Part shown: positions 28,201-37,800 of the stretch, piece after piece
Position numbering within the stretch: position 1 is the first letter of the stretch
Layout of the letters: every line of letters starts with the position of its first letter
Source of the DNA: Terriglobia bacterium
Lineage (GTDB): Bacteria; Acidobacteriota; Terriglobia; Bryobacterales; UBA6623
Assembly (NCBI GenBank): GCA_009841225.1
Contig: VXMF01000056.1
Span: 51,125-115,124 of the forward strand
Direction: 5' to 3'
Length of the DNA stretch: 64,000 nt
Made by a program: the position numbers and the translations under genes
Notes under the pieces: generated by a model
The model's input: the letters and a program-made list of their open reading frames with translations, nothing else
The model's database searches: none
Told to the model about the DNA's origin: nothing

Positions 28201-28826
28201 CGGTTGCCGTTGGCTGCCCGCACCACGTGGCCGCTGCGAAGCTCCGCATCGTTGAGCCAGAAGCTGCCGTTCTCGCGCATTTCGATGTCCACGGCGTCGC
28301 CGCTGATGCCGAGCGCGAGGCGCACAGGATCCGGCGCCACGAATTCCGCGCTCCAGCTACCACTGGTGCTGAGCTCCAGTTCGTAGCGGTTGCCGTTGCC
28401 GGCCGTGACTACGTGGCCGCTCTGCACGGCAGAGGAGCCGAGCTGGTAGGTGCCGTCCTCCTGGAGTTCCAGGGTGACTTCGTCGCCGCTGGTGCCTAGC
28501 TGCACGCGTGCAGGATCCGGCGAAACGAATGCGGCACTCCATGTGCCGCCGGACAGAGTCAGGCGGTAGGTGGCCGCGTTCTCGCCGCGAACGGTGCTGC
28601 CGCTGGTGAATGGCTGGCCGTTGTGCGTCCAGCCCCCGGCTTGGGTCGAGATCACGGTGGTGGCGCCACCCCGCTCGCCCAGTGTCACGACCACGACGGC
28701 GGGCACGAACGGTGGGGGAGCGGGAATCCTGGGGGCGGGTTCGCTCGCACAGCCGACCAAGACAGCCGAGACAAGCGCGGAGAGGACCACCCAGCACAAG
28801 GCGGCGGTTCTGGGGTTCCGATTCAC
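25242..28826 (-). CDS. Surface lipoprotein with 42-residue repeats and two TbpB-like barrels, paralogue C
   Basis: I place the start at GTG 28826, because AAGGAG lies 8 nt upstream and the product then opens with a lipoprotein signal ending AVLVGC, cysteine at residue 26 exactly as in paralogues D and E. The ORF-track start adds 41 unlikely residues. The product has 1194 residues. A proline-rich linker (PAPPPFVPA) is followed by six repeats of the NGNRYxLxL..DGxWxAxFVxP type (to about 400), helical segment I (EEALALITNELEDLEV), barrel I, helical segment II (QKAQEELDRQLSLLS) and barrel II, ending GAFGADLTP. The barrels have a YxGxxxAxS..IYTGNIELRVxF pattern and a GRFVGxG...AIGTWSL..GGFGV end, reminiscent of TbpB lobes. 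The ligand is unknown. Its promoter region is shared with the divergent paralogue D. Confidence 0.88.
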   Translation of the reverse strand: MNRNPRTAALCWVVLSALVSAVLVGCASEPAPRIPAPPPFVPAVVVVTLGERGGATTVISTQAGGWTHNGQPFTSGSTVRGENAATYRLTLSGGTWSAAFVSPDPARVQLGTSGDEVTLELQEDGTYQLGSSAVQSGHVVTAGNGNRYELELSTSGSWSAEFVAPDPVRLALGISGDAVDIEMRENGSFWLNDAELRSGHVVRAANGNRYTLALGTDGMWQAHFVPSEPQRVALGASGTTVQVTRLEAGTFELNGTPLWSGEVREAAGARYRFSLGTDGRWTASFVTEPETVHLGAYGGVIRVIRQENGQWTLGDDAIRSGHVVRSTVNGHRYRLTLVDGAWRAEPQPMPIHVVLPGTGGSIVLTQVEDGSYLYEGASVSSGDVISVGGSNYVLTQVAGSTWRAVRTTVPPGRPDPGEPLTTDALVTYVGVTPRVRLTSDSGTSTREGSILEVNGLEYSVHGLFTHGRADREVTFAEEALALITNELEDLEVLIGLAESAPSLATTIERRWDRIADHLSLVFPGEGRTLLGQDAPKERNGITIDYEELIEDIEDVLAALGSASAFRESLDSGIFSRSRLVDADESDDTYFAVRSATRLGFGWTGATRYGAYTKQERSAASRPLDFASGTEGIGAFAYSPLEPTRTRDLPGSGEALYLGETVAASRESSQAIYTGNIELRVRFASRQVTGLVTDLQDVTGRLWRYSLQEVDTIHLPTARLHSSDGSFEPASSGTASVSFNPLAVRFSPRSLSSEFEGRFVGRGADAGQSAIGTWSLSSRGNVILAGGFGVDSHGTSTRPPPPVRPVVPTPDLGEVAETWLVARPDSDGNITIDARDTDNDRIELPAAELSASGGTIIVGPRLFQKAQEELDRQLSLLSIYINIFDQSTSTALQSRERLWEDANQTLQDYIFGSRTGTSVLLGTRYPSGSSLADRDEDAVELLQDALAALASPASFRDAVEDGGVFDGTLSQSSLDNGDYDFEDIYAAFEYEVEVKYDNTDYGRFGVWAKHVRENALSPVEAATGNERSGVFAYSQIGQTIFSTGDPNFPRGFNSTYVGRTLAVDVSSDGTAFYDGDISLSVRWRSDRPDGSAVTTVIENLARTDNGGPLLDANFEVSQLIFDGASVQLDTLDRIGFSGTSIVRVRYFDPSRRERSFITGSTTGKFVGYDPAGPRAVVGTWEWGTIEGAFGADLTP

Positions 28827-29089
28827 TTGTGATGCTCCTTGATTTACTACAGCATAGTCTATTGCGTTCTTGCGACGGACTGTTGATGCCTCGCCGCACT
28901 CGAATTGAGCCCGAGCCTGCCCGCTGTTGCGTAAGATAGTTCCGGTCAATAGTGGCGAGCTGTGCTCCGGATCGGGCGGACGTATTCGCTAGTTTGGATG
29001 CCGGTGGTTCTGCGGAAAGGACAGAATTGGCGGCAATTCTTGACGGTGAGGGAGTTCGGATCAAAATTCGAGGCTTGTATTACATTCCC

Positions 29090-29099
29090 GTGCTATACT
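29090..29099 (+). promoter_or_regulatory. Extended -10 promoter of paralogue D
   Basis: TGC-TATACT (TATACT at 29094-29099) matches the extended -10 form TGnTATAAT. It lies 29 bp before the ATG of paralogue D. No good -35 box is present at the usual distance. The whole C-D divergent spacer is only about 300 bp. Confidence 0.45.
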
Positions 29100-29127
29100 G
29101 TATTGGCCAAAACAAGGGGAACGGAAA

Positions 29128-32100
29128 ATGATGCGTAAATGGAGCCTGCCTATTCTGGCGAGGGCCTGCCTCGCCGCATCAACCGCTGTGCTCTTTCTTT
29201 CCTGCGGCGGAGACTCGGCAGGACCGACAACTCCGCCGCCTCCGCCGCCATTCCAGCCCCAGACTGTTGTGGTGCAGCTGGGCACAAGGGGCGGTGCCAC
29301 CACACTCATCTCTACGCAGGCTGGCGGCTGGACGCGCAACGGCCAGCCCTTTACCACCGGTAGCACTGTAACGGGCGAGAATGCCGCCAGTTACCGCCTG
29401 ACTCTCTCCAACGGCAGGTGGACGGCCGAGTTCATCGCGCCCGATCCCGAACCACTCGTGCTCGGCGCGAGCGGCGACGCGGTACTGCTGCAGGCCCAAG
29501 AGGACGGCAGCTACGAGGTCGATGGCGAGCCCTTGGCAAGCGGCAGGGTGGTCGAGGCGGACAATGGCAACCAGTACCGGCTTGTGCGGGGCTCCGACGG
29601 TACTTGGATGGCGGAATACGTGCCCCCCGCGCCGCAGCTCGTGCATCTGGGCACGAGCGGCGAATCGCGCCAAGTGAGTCGACTTGAGGACGGCGGGTAC
29701 ATCGTGAACGGGGTGCCGCTGGCCCCAGGCTCGCTGATCACGACAGGTAATGGCAACCGCTATACGCTGACCCTCGGCGGTGATGGAATGTGGGCCGCGG
29801 TGTTTGTCGAATCCGACCCGCAGCGTCTACAACTTGGCACAAGCGGCGATGCGCCGTTGCTGATTTACCGCCAGGAAAACGGGACTTTCCGCTTGAATAA
29901 CGAACCATTGCTGGGCGGCCGGGTGGTTGAGGCCAGCAATGGCAATCGCTACCGCCTCACCTTGGGCCCGGATCGCTCGTGGCTAGCAACCTATATCCCC
30001 GAACCGGTCACGGTGCGGCTCGGAGGTACTGGCGGGACCGTCAGCTTGACTCCCAACGAAAACGGAACATGGCTACGGGGATCTGCCTCGTTCTCCAGCG
30101 GCGACAGGGTCACGGGCAGCAACGGATTTGAGTACGTCTTGACGCTTGGGTCTGACGGCTGGTTCGCAGAGCCGGTGCCGATGACCGTCGAGGTTGAGGT
30201 GGTTGGGTCGGATGCGCAAGCCTTCCAGCTGGCGCGGTTGGTAGACGGCACGTATCTCTACGACGGCGAGCCGGTCAATTCAGGCGACACGGTGACTGTG
30301 GGCGGAAGCACCTACAGGCTGCAGTTCGCCAACAATCGCTGGACCGCGCAATTCTTGCGAGGAGTAATCTTTGTGGAGTTGGGCGGGCCAAATGACCTCA
30401 TAGAGCTGACCCGGAATGCGGACGGCACCTACGAGTACGACGGCCGGCGCGTGCGCAGTGGCTCGATTCAGAGAAGTCCCAACACGGGCATACGCTACCG
30501 GCTGCGCTTGGCGGGCGGAGTTTGGACGGCGAGCGTGTATGTGCCCCCGACGGTCGACCCCGGTGGCGGCGACCCCGGTGTCGGAACGCCGCCGGTCGGG
30601 GCGGAGAACATTTTCGACGCATTGCCGGAGGAACTGATTGACTCTAACGGCGCGTTCAGTGCCAGTGATACTTCGACTGACGCCAACTATAGGATCCAGT
30701 CCGGCGTCAGCGGTACGAACGCCGATGGCGACCGGGTCGATTACGGCCGCTACAGCGGTAGCGGAAGCTACGAGGACGATACTTTCGTCGAAAGCGTGCT
30801 GCGGGCGATTGCCAGCATTCTTGAGGACATCGAGTCTCAGGGGCTGGCTGATGGGGACGACTCCCAGAGGTTTGTTGCTGGCGTGCTGATTGATGCCGGT
30901 TGGCCTAAGGTGGTGCAGGAGTTAAATGCGATCTTCGGTGGCGACCCGATATCGTTTACCAAGCCCGTGAGGGCGGGAGCGACGGATATCGACGAGGCCG
31001 TGGATGAGCTCGAGGATCTAAGGGAAGACCTCTCCGATGTCGCCAAGTTCAGAAGCAGGTTCATGACGCGGATCGACGCGGCAACTACTGCCGACGCTGA
31101 CGCCACCGCCGACACGATCTTCAACGCGAGAAAGCGGGTGCTGGCCTTGGGATCTTCAGCCAATACGCGCTTCGGCGTGATTTCCACGCTGCCTGACACT
31201 GCAACCGCCGTGACCGTGGCCGGTGGGGATGAGACGGTCGGTCGAGAACCCTTCGCATTCAGCCCGCTCTCGGCTACGCCGACGGCTGATCTGCCCAGTC
31301 GCGGAATCGCGCGCTACACCGGCAGGACCTGGGCAGTCGATGACGATCTAGCGCTGTACTCGGGCTCGATCGTATTGGAGGCCTCGATAGCGATCGAGCG
31401 GGTCACCGCGACGGTCTCGGACCTGCGCCGCAGCGACACCAACGCGAGTTGGATGCACAGCGGCAAGGCCGTGCGAGAGATCACGCTGCCCGAAATCAAT
31501 CGCGTCGAATTCCAAGACAACGGATCGTTTGCGAGGACCGGCGCTAACGCTAGGGTGGTCTATGACGAGTTCGGCGGCCTCTCGTTTGTTGATGTCGGTG
31601 CATCTGCCCTGAATGGGCAGTTTGTGGGAGGCAGCGATGGCCGGAGTCCGGGAGTAGCGGCAATGGGCACTTGGGAGGTCGGTGATCTACTGGATGGATC
31701 GTTCGGGGCAGAGCACATCAGGACGAATGCTGCGACACTTCCATCCCCTGTCTCTGCTGTAAATCACGGCTCGACCGGAATTGATACGGCCGCTGACACA
31801 CTGACGATCACCGGATTCAGTCACGTATACCCGCTCGCTGGCCTTGCAAGCTCGACCCGGACCATTGCCCCACTGACAGCGACGCTCCGGCTCGGGACCA
31901 CGTCTCTTACTCGCTTCGGGGCTTGGAAACTCGTGGACAATACAGACCCGGCGAGTCCGACGATGACAAGTGGGGTCTTCAACTATAGCCAGTTGAGGCC
32001 AACGGATTTCGGCACCAATTTTCGCCCGCTCAGGGGAATTGCTCAATACGCTGGTCGGACAGTGGCGGTTGATTCCGACGGCGATCTGTACAACGGGAGC

Positions 32101-32451
32101 TATCGACTCAACGTGACTTGGGACTCTGGTGGCGACACCATCAGTGCGGCGATCAGCGGCTTGAGTGGATTCACCCTAGGCGGCCAGACCGTGACGCAGA
32201 TTGGTTTTCAAGGTACTGCCTCCGGCACAACCTTCTCAGCGAGCACAACGACAGTCCAGTATGCAACGAGCACACAAGGTGTGGCCCTGCCGTCTGGCAC
32301 CACCGCGACGCATACGGGCACGTTCTTGGGCAGTGGAGGTCCCGACGGACCCTATGCTGTGGTCGGGTTTTGGAGCCTGACGGATAGCAATCCCACCCCC
32401 AATTACACGATCAACGGGGCCGTTGGTGCCGACCTAGTGCGGGCTCCGTAG
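29128..32451 (+). CDS. Surface lipoprotein with 42-residue repeats and two barrels, paralogue D
   Basis: The 1107-residue protein has a lipoprotein signal ending FLSC (Cys26), then a Gly-Asp-Ser/polyproline linker. Seven repeats (each with LGxxG..., ED/ENGxY, NGNxYxL and W-xA) run to about residue 470. A helical segment (VESVLRAIASILEDIES, about 550) precedes barrel I (TRFGVI... to GSFGAE, about 678-857). Barrel II (TRFGAW... to GAVGADLV, about 928-1107) follows without the second helical segment present in the other paralogues. The start is ATG 29128, preceded by AAGGGGAACGGA. It is expected on the outer membrane or exposed on the surface. It is divergent from paralogue C, with which it shares the first repeat almost word for word (GGATT.ISTQAGGW). 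Confidence 0.88.
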   Translation: MMRKWSLPILARACLAASTAVLFLSCGGDSAGPTTPPPPPPFQPQTVVVQLGTRGGATTLISTQAGGWTRNGQPFTTGSTVTGENAASYRLTLSNGRWTAEFIAPDPEPLVLGASGDAVLLQAQEDGSYEVDGEPLASGRVVEADNGNQYRLVRGSDGTWMAEYVPPAPQLVHLGTSGESRQVSRLEDGGYIVNGVPLAPGSLITTGNGNRYTLTLGGDGMWAAVFVESDPQRLQLGTSGDAPLLIYRQENGTFRLNNEPLLGGRVVEASNGNRYRLTLGPDRSWLATYIPEPVTVRLGGTGGTVSLTPNENGTWLRGSASFSSGDRVTGSNGFEYVLTLGSDGWFAEPVPMTVEVEVVGSDAQAFQLARLVDGTYLYDGEPVNSGDTVTVGGSTYRLQFANNRWTAQFLRGVIFVELGGPNDLIELTRNADGTYEYDGRRVRSGSIQRSPNTGIRYRLRLAGGVWTASVYVPPTVDPGGGDPGVGTPPVGAENIFDALPEELIDSNGAFSASDTSTDANYRIQSGVSGTNADGDRVDYGRYSGSGSYEDDTFVESVLRAIASILEDIESQGLADGDDSQRFVAGVLIDAGWPKVVQELNAIFGGDPISFTKPVRAGATDIDEAVDELEDLREDLSDVAKFRSRFMTRIDAATTADADATADTIFNARKRVLALGSSANTRFGVISTLPDTATAVTVAGGDETVGREPFAFSPLSATPTADLPSRGIARYTGRTWAVDDDLALYSGSIVLEASIAIERVTATVSDLRRSDTNASWMHSGKAVREITLPEINRVEFQDNGSFARTGANARVVYDEFGGLSFVDVGASALNGQFVGGSDGRSPGVAAMGTWEVGDLLDGSFGAEHIRTNAATLPSPVSAVNHGSTGIDTAADTLTITGFSHVYPLAGLASSTRTIAPLTATLRLGTTSLTRFGAWKLVDNTDPASPTMTSGVFNYSQLRPTDFGTNFRPLRGIAQYAGRTVAVDSDGDLYNGSYRLNVTWDSGGDTISAAISGLSGFTLGGQTVTQIGFQGTASGTTFSASTTTVQYATSTQGVALPSGTTATHTGTFLGSGGPDGPYAVVGFWSLTDSNPTPNYTINGAVGADLVRAP

Positions 32452-32714
32452 GTCGACTCCCGTCACGTCGGATGGGCGTGACAGCGCGGGCAAGGCTCCG
32501 AGTCAAACGAAGATCGGTTGCCGATTCGGCGCGCCGTAGCAGGCCGATTGCCGGAGCCAGCGGAGGGAGTTTCCTTGCGACGGGCGTTCACGTCCCCCAG
32601 CGCCGACGTGTGCCGTATCGGAGAATCACGGATCGCCTCCAACAACGTGCCTCCAGGGCTGACCACTGCCCACCACTCGGAATCCGCACCCAAGAGGGCG
32701 CCGATAGGGCGGCT

Positions 32715-33323
32715 TCAGCGCACACGGCGACGCAGCACCGACTTTAGCCTCTCCGGTGCGGTGCGCCTCGGATCCGAAAGATACACATCATGGTGCTTGC
32801 CGGCAAGCTCGAGTCCGTTCGATTTCGCAAATGCATGCATGGTGGAGATCGCCCCTCCCATGGATTCGTATGGGCCGACGTACAGGCACTGCACGGCTTG
32901 GCCCTCTTCCAGTTCTTCCGTTCTCATGTTCCGATGGGCAGCGGTGGTCTTCCCCTTCTTGTCCAGCACTTCCAAGACATCCGCGGTGTCTTCTTCGGAG
33001 ACATGATCAGCCTGGACGAGCATCAGTGTCCACTGCCACTCATCGGCGCGATCCTCGTCGAACGCGGACTCGTCATCTGCCCACCAGAGCGCCTCGAGCG
33101 GCGGCACGACGAAGTCGGCACGGCCGCCTGCCTTTAGTCGGAACTTGGTCGTGTAAGCCGTTGAATACAGAGCGCTGATCGCGTCTTGAAACGCCGCGCC
33201 ATCGGGCGACCCCTTGCCGTCGATCATCCAGTACCGAAACCTCGGCACTTCGACCAAGTGCGGCTCGCGCTTCGGCGCGAACAGGTGCTTGTACTGTTTC
33301 TTGACGTCGATCTTGCCCGCCAT
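32715..33323 (-). CDS. GyrI-like small-molecule-binding domain protein
   Basis: The 202-residue product matches the GyrI-like/SOUL-type effector-binding fold: KQYKHLFAPKREPHLVEVP then YWMIDGKGSPDGAAFQDAI, a central PPLEALWW and QWTLMLVQADHV, with the second repeat half (EEGQAVQCLYVGPYESMGG). Stand-alone proteins of this family bind or hydrolyse small hydrophobic compounds; the ligand is unknown. The sequence is complete and lacks the HTH that some relatives carry. It has no evident operon partner. Confidence 0.8.
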   Translation of the reverse strand: MAGKIDVKKQYKHLFAPKREPHLVEVPRFRYWMIDGKGSPDGAAFQDAISALYSTAYTTKFRLKAGGRADFVVPPLEALWWADDESAFDEDRADEWQWTLMLVQADHVSEEDTADVLEVLDKKGKTTAAHRNMRTEELEEGQAVQCLYVGPYESMGGAISTMHAFAKSNGLELAGKHHDVYLSDPRRTAPERLKSVLRRRVR

Positions 33324-33499
33324 CGCTTCCTCGTCACTTTCAGCCTACCCGCACGCGCCTGCTGGGTCGTTCCGCGTGGCTCGCGGGCTCGGTACCAGCA
33401 GAAGGCATGGGAGGACCATCGCATGCCGCGCGTGGGAGTAGGCGCGCTGGCCGGCAGCCGTGTCTACGAGTCACCTAATGGGGCGTCTGCGCGTTAGGC

Positions 33500-33665
33500 T
33501 TCTCGGCTGACAGCCGTAGCGGTGATCATGCAGATCATTGAGATTCCGCACAGTAGCAAGAAGCAGTGCCGTTAGCCCGCGACGAGAGTTGTCCCGCAGC
33601 CGCCCGCAACCCGTCCGATGAACATCTCTGACCTATAGCCGGTCAGCGAGACCATGCCGACTGCA
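33500..33665 (-). pseudogene. Fragment duplicated from the C-terminus of an MFS transporter
   Basis: This stretch matches, base for base over long runs, the 38740-38920 part of the MFS transporter gene (GAGATTCCGCA..AGCAGCAAGAAG and later blocks) but contains deletions and stops. It is a decayed partial copy lying between paralogue D and the IS630 remnant, in the same orientation as the intact gene. Confidence 0.6.
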
Positions 33666-33686
33666 GTGCCATCCAATCAGATCCCA

Positions 33687-34019
33687 TCAGTGTTCTCGCA
33701 GTATTTTTTGACAGCCGGAACAGCCCCAAGACTGATTCGTGAAGCGGTTGGTGTGGATTCGCATCGGCATTCCACACTCGGGGCAGGTCCTCGCGCCAGA
33801 ACTTTACTGATCCCGCCCCAGAGCGACGATTCGAACTTCCGATGGGTTGTTCGCGGATAGGCCCCGAGCAAACTCTTCGGCTGTGGCACCGGTCGTCAGC
33901 AGATCGTCCAGCAATAGAACTCTCCATCTGTCCCAGTCACAATTGCTCTCGAATGCTCCTCGGACTGCCGCCGAAAGTTCGAAGGTCCGCATCCGCTTGA
34001 AACCTCGTATTTTTCGCAC
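33687..34019 (-). pseudogene. ComF-like phosphoribosyltransferase with C-terminal zinc ribbon, 5'-truncated and split by an in-frame TAA
   Basis: The upstream part (FKRMRTFEL...RVLLLDDLLTTGATAEEFA) is the PRPP-binding core of a ComF-type phosphoribosyltransferase. After GRDQ a TAA at 33804-33806 ends the ORF. The same frame goes on with TCPECGMPMRIHTNRFTNQ, then WGCSGCQKIL, a four-cysteine zinc ribbon, to a TGA at 33687. The N-terminal half is absent. The two pieces are probably one gene broken by a single nonsense codon. Confidence 0.6.
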
Positions 34020-34086
34020 TCACCTGAGGTCATCCTTGACACCCTCGATATCAGCACGTAGTGCTCTGTATTGCAGGTGGCAGTAA

Positions 34087-34820
34087 TTAACTCCCGCTCT
34101 GCTCCAAGGCTTGCCTCGCCCGTTGGATCTTGGCGAGGATCTCCGCTCCGCTGGCCTTCCAGCGGTACGGCTTCGCCGCGCGGTTGGGTTGCTCCAAATA
34201 CGCCACGATCGAGTCCTTGAGCTCCTTCACGCTGGTGAAGCTGCCTTCCCGCACGCCGTCCTCGGTCAGGTCGCCAATGAACCGTTCCACCACGTTCATC
34301 CACGAACTGGAGGTCGGCGTGAAGTGCATCTGGAACCGCCCGTGCTTCTTGAGCCAAGCCTTGACGGTGCCGTGGTTGTGCGTGGCGTAGTTGTCCGCAA
34401 TCACGTGCACGTCCAGACCCCGCGGCACCTCCCGGTGGAGCTGCTTCAGGAAGCGCAGCCACTCCACGTGCGTGTGCTGGTGCTCGGTCCGGTAGATCAG
34501 CTTGCCTTCGAGGTAGCTCATCGCCGCGAACAGGCAGATCGTGCCGTGCCGAATGTCGTCATAGGTCTTGGTGTGCACGTGCCCCAATCCCAGCGGCAGG
34601 GCGGGCTGGGTGCGCTCCAGCGCTTGGCCTTGCGTCTTCTCGTCGCAGCACAGCACGACCAACTTCTCGGGCGGGTCTAGGTACAGTCCGATCACGTCCC
34701 AGAACTTCGCCTCGAAGTGCTGGTCGCCGGAGAGCTTGCATGTCTCCGTGCGATGGGGCTTGAGGTCATGGGGCTTGAGGTCATGGGCGGCCCAGATGCG
34801 CTGGACACTACACTGGATCG
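34087..34820 (-). mobile_element. IS630-family transposase, 5'-truncated
   Basis: The DDE domain is complete: VLCCDEKTQ (Asp), HVIADNYATH (Asp) and SSWMNVVERFIGDL (Glu), with the typical C-terminal tail. The N-terminal helix-turn-helix is missing: homology begins at about SVQRIWAAHDLKPH and runs into the ribosome-binding site of lipoprotein E. A 15-bp tandem duplication (unit ATGGGGCTTGAGGTC, 34753-34782) repeats the residues DLKPH. Clear terminal inverted repeats are not visible. The element is therefore probably immobile by itself. Its insertion or deletion created the present upstream region of lipoprotein E. Confidence 0.85.
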
Positions 34821-34833
34821 AGGAGCGTAACGA

Positions 34834-37800
34834 GTGACTTGGAATTCTAGGACTGCGTCCATGCACTGGCTGGTCCTCTTCGCAGCGGTCGCTGCCATTC
34901 TGTCCGGCTGTGCGAGTGAATCGTCCCCGAGGCTCCCCGCGCCACCACCGTTCGTGCCAACAACCGCGGTCGTGACGCTAGGGACCAAAGGCGGCGCCAC
35001 GACGCTGATTTCGACGCAATCCGGCGGCTGGACCCACAACGGCCAGTCCTTCAGCAGCGGCGAGACCGTCCGCGGCCAGAACGCGGCCACCTACCGCCTG
35101 ACGCTGTCCGGCAACACTTGGAGCGCCACCTTCGTGCCTGGCGACCCGACGCGCGTGCGCCTGGGCAGCAGCGGGGACGAGGTCAGCCTCGCAATGCAAG
35201 AGGACGGCAGCTACCTGCTCGGTACCGCGCCGATAAGCAGCGGCCACGTGGTGAGCGCCCGCAATGGCAACCGCTACGCCCTCAACCTAGGCGAGAGCGG
35301 CACCTGGAGCGCGGAGTTCCTCCCCCCTGACCCGCTGCGCATCGCTCTGGGCACCAGCGGCGATTCGGTGAACATCGAGCGGCGCGAGGACCGCAGCTTC
35401 TCGATAGGCGGCTCGCCCCTGCTCAGCGGGCACGAGGTGCGGGCCGCCAACGGCAACCGCTACACCCTGGCGCTTGGCACCGACGGGATCTGGCGGGCGG
35501 ACTTCGTCGGGTCGGCCCCGCAACGGGTGACGCTAGGTGCGAGCGGCCGCACTGTGCTGGTGACCACGCTCGAAGACGGCACGCACCAGCTCGATGGCGG
35601 GCCGCTGAGGAGCGGCGAGGTGCGAGAGACGGCCAATGGTGCCAAGTACCGGTTCTCACTCGACGCCGACATGCGCTGGTCTGCGACATTCGTGACAGAT
35701 CCCGAGATCGTGAGCCTTGGGGCCCACGGCGGCACGGTGCTGGTGGCCCGGCAAGAGAACGGCCTCTGGACACTGGGGGGCCGGACCATCTTCAGCGGCC
35801 ACACGGTGCGAGGCCAAAACGGCCACGACTACACGTTGGTTCTGGTCGGCAGCACCTGGCAGGCCGTTCCACATCCAGTAACCATTCAAGTCCCCTTGCC
35901 GGGCACGGCAGGGATCATTTCCCTAACCAGAGCCGAGGACGGCACCGTGCTGTACGAAGGGCGCGAGGTCAGCAGCGGGGACGCGATCACGGTCGGCAGC
36001 TCCAGGTACTTTCTAAGGCAGGTGGCGGGCGGCGGGTGGCAGGCGACACTGACCCCGGTTCGGCCGCCGCCCCCTCCGGGTGCGCCGCCGATCAGCGACA
36101 CGCTGGCAACCTATGTTGGGGTCAGCCCGCGAGTGAGACTGACCGAGGAAGGCGGCAGCGGCTCGCGCGCAGGCTCGGTGTTCGAGCTGAATGGTCTGGA
36201 GTACTCCGTGCACTCGCTCTTCTCGAACGGCACGGAGTTCCGCGAGGTGACCATTGCCGAAGAGGCGCGTGGCCTGATCGCGGACGAACTCGCTGACATC
36301 CAGACCCTGATTGGCCTGACATCTGTCACAAGCGGGCTAAGCTCCGATATCGAACGCCGCTGGGATCGCATCAGCTCCCACTTGAGCAAGGTCTTCCCGG
36401 GCGAGGGCAGCCGGCTGATGGGGCTGAACACGCCCAAGCTGCGGAATGGCCGCATCGACTATGACGAGGTCGTTGACCGCGTTCAAGATGTGCTCGCAGC
36501 ACTCTCCAGCAGTTCCGCCTTTCAGTTTGCGCTCGATGACGGAATCTTCTCGCGCTCAAGGCTCAATCCCGACGACAGCCACGACAGGTTCTTCGCCGTG
36601 CGCAGCTTGACGAGTCTCGGGTTTGGCTGGAGTTCGGCGGCGCGCTACGGGGCGTATTCCAAGCGCGAACGCAGCGCGCTCTCGAGGGGGCTTGGCTTCC
36701 CGTCCGGCAATGCAGGCATCGGGGCATTCGCCTACAGCCCGCTCGAGACCACGCGTACAAGCAGCCTGCCGCGCAGCGGCGAGGCGTTCTACTACGGCGA
36801 GACGGTCGCAGCAAGCAGAGAGTCACGCCAGAGCATATACACGGGCGCTATTGAGCTGCGGGTGACGTTCGCCAGCAGGCAAGTCACCGCGCTGGTGAGC
36901 TCCCTGCGAGACTCTGGTGGCCGCGCGTGGCGGTATTCCTTCCAGGATGTGGACGTGATCGCGTTGCCCACCGCTAGGATCAGCGCCAGCGACGGCTCGT
37001 TCACGCCAAGAACCCCAGGCACCGCCGCACTCTCGCTCTCGAGCTCAAGCGCCCCTCGGTCGCGTGCGTTGAGCGCGGAGTTCGAAGGACGCTTCGTGGG
37101 CCGCGGCCAAGAATCCGGCAGAACCGCGATCGGCACTTGGAGCCTGACGAGGGCCGGGAGTGTGATCCTCACAGGCGGATTCGGAGCGGACCGATCCGTG
37201 CCACCTAGGCGGCCCCCGCCCGTTGTCCGGCCGATACCCCCATCCAGTGATCTGGGCGAGCAGGCGGCGACGTACATAACGGCCCGGCCAGACAGCGACG
37301 GAGACATTCGGATCGCGGCGCGGGACTCCGAAGACAACCGGATCGCGCTGCGGGCTTCCAAGCTGTTCACGGACGGCGAGGACGTCGTCACCGGAGAATC
37401 CTTGATTCAGAAGACGCAGAACGACCTGCGGGACCTGCTCAGGCTGCTGGATGTCTACATCCACGTTCTAGGGCCGAATGACCCCTCGGCGCTGCGCAAT
37501 CGCCAAACGCTCTGGCAACAGGCGAACGAGACGTTACAGGACAACGTCTTCGGCAGGCCGAACGTGCTGGGCCGCACCTATCCGCGATCCGGATCCCGCC
37601 TAGATGACCGCGACGACAAGGCCGTCGACCTGCTGCGGGATGCCGTCGTAGCCCTGTCCAGCCCCGCGAGGTTCGAAGATGCGGTCCAAGAGGGCGGCGT
37701 GTTTGAAAACACCCTGAGCCAGTCTAGACTGGATCGCGGCGACTACGACTTCGAGGACATCCACGCGGCGACCGATTACAGGGTGGAGGTCGAGTACGAC

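Noticed and set aside
32462-32482. Hairpin GTCACG...CGTGAC after lipoprotein D
   Set aside because: The stem is only 6 bp with a 9-nt loop and no T-run, so it is too weak to call a terminator.
16488-33806. Stop-codon recoding suggested by two genes with single in-frame stops
   Set aside because: The two stops differ (TAG and TAA), and many intact genes here end in TAG or TAA, so ordinary nonsense mutations explain them better.
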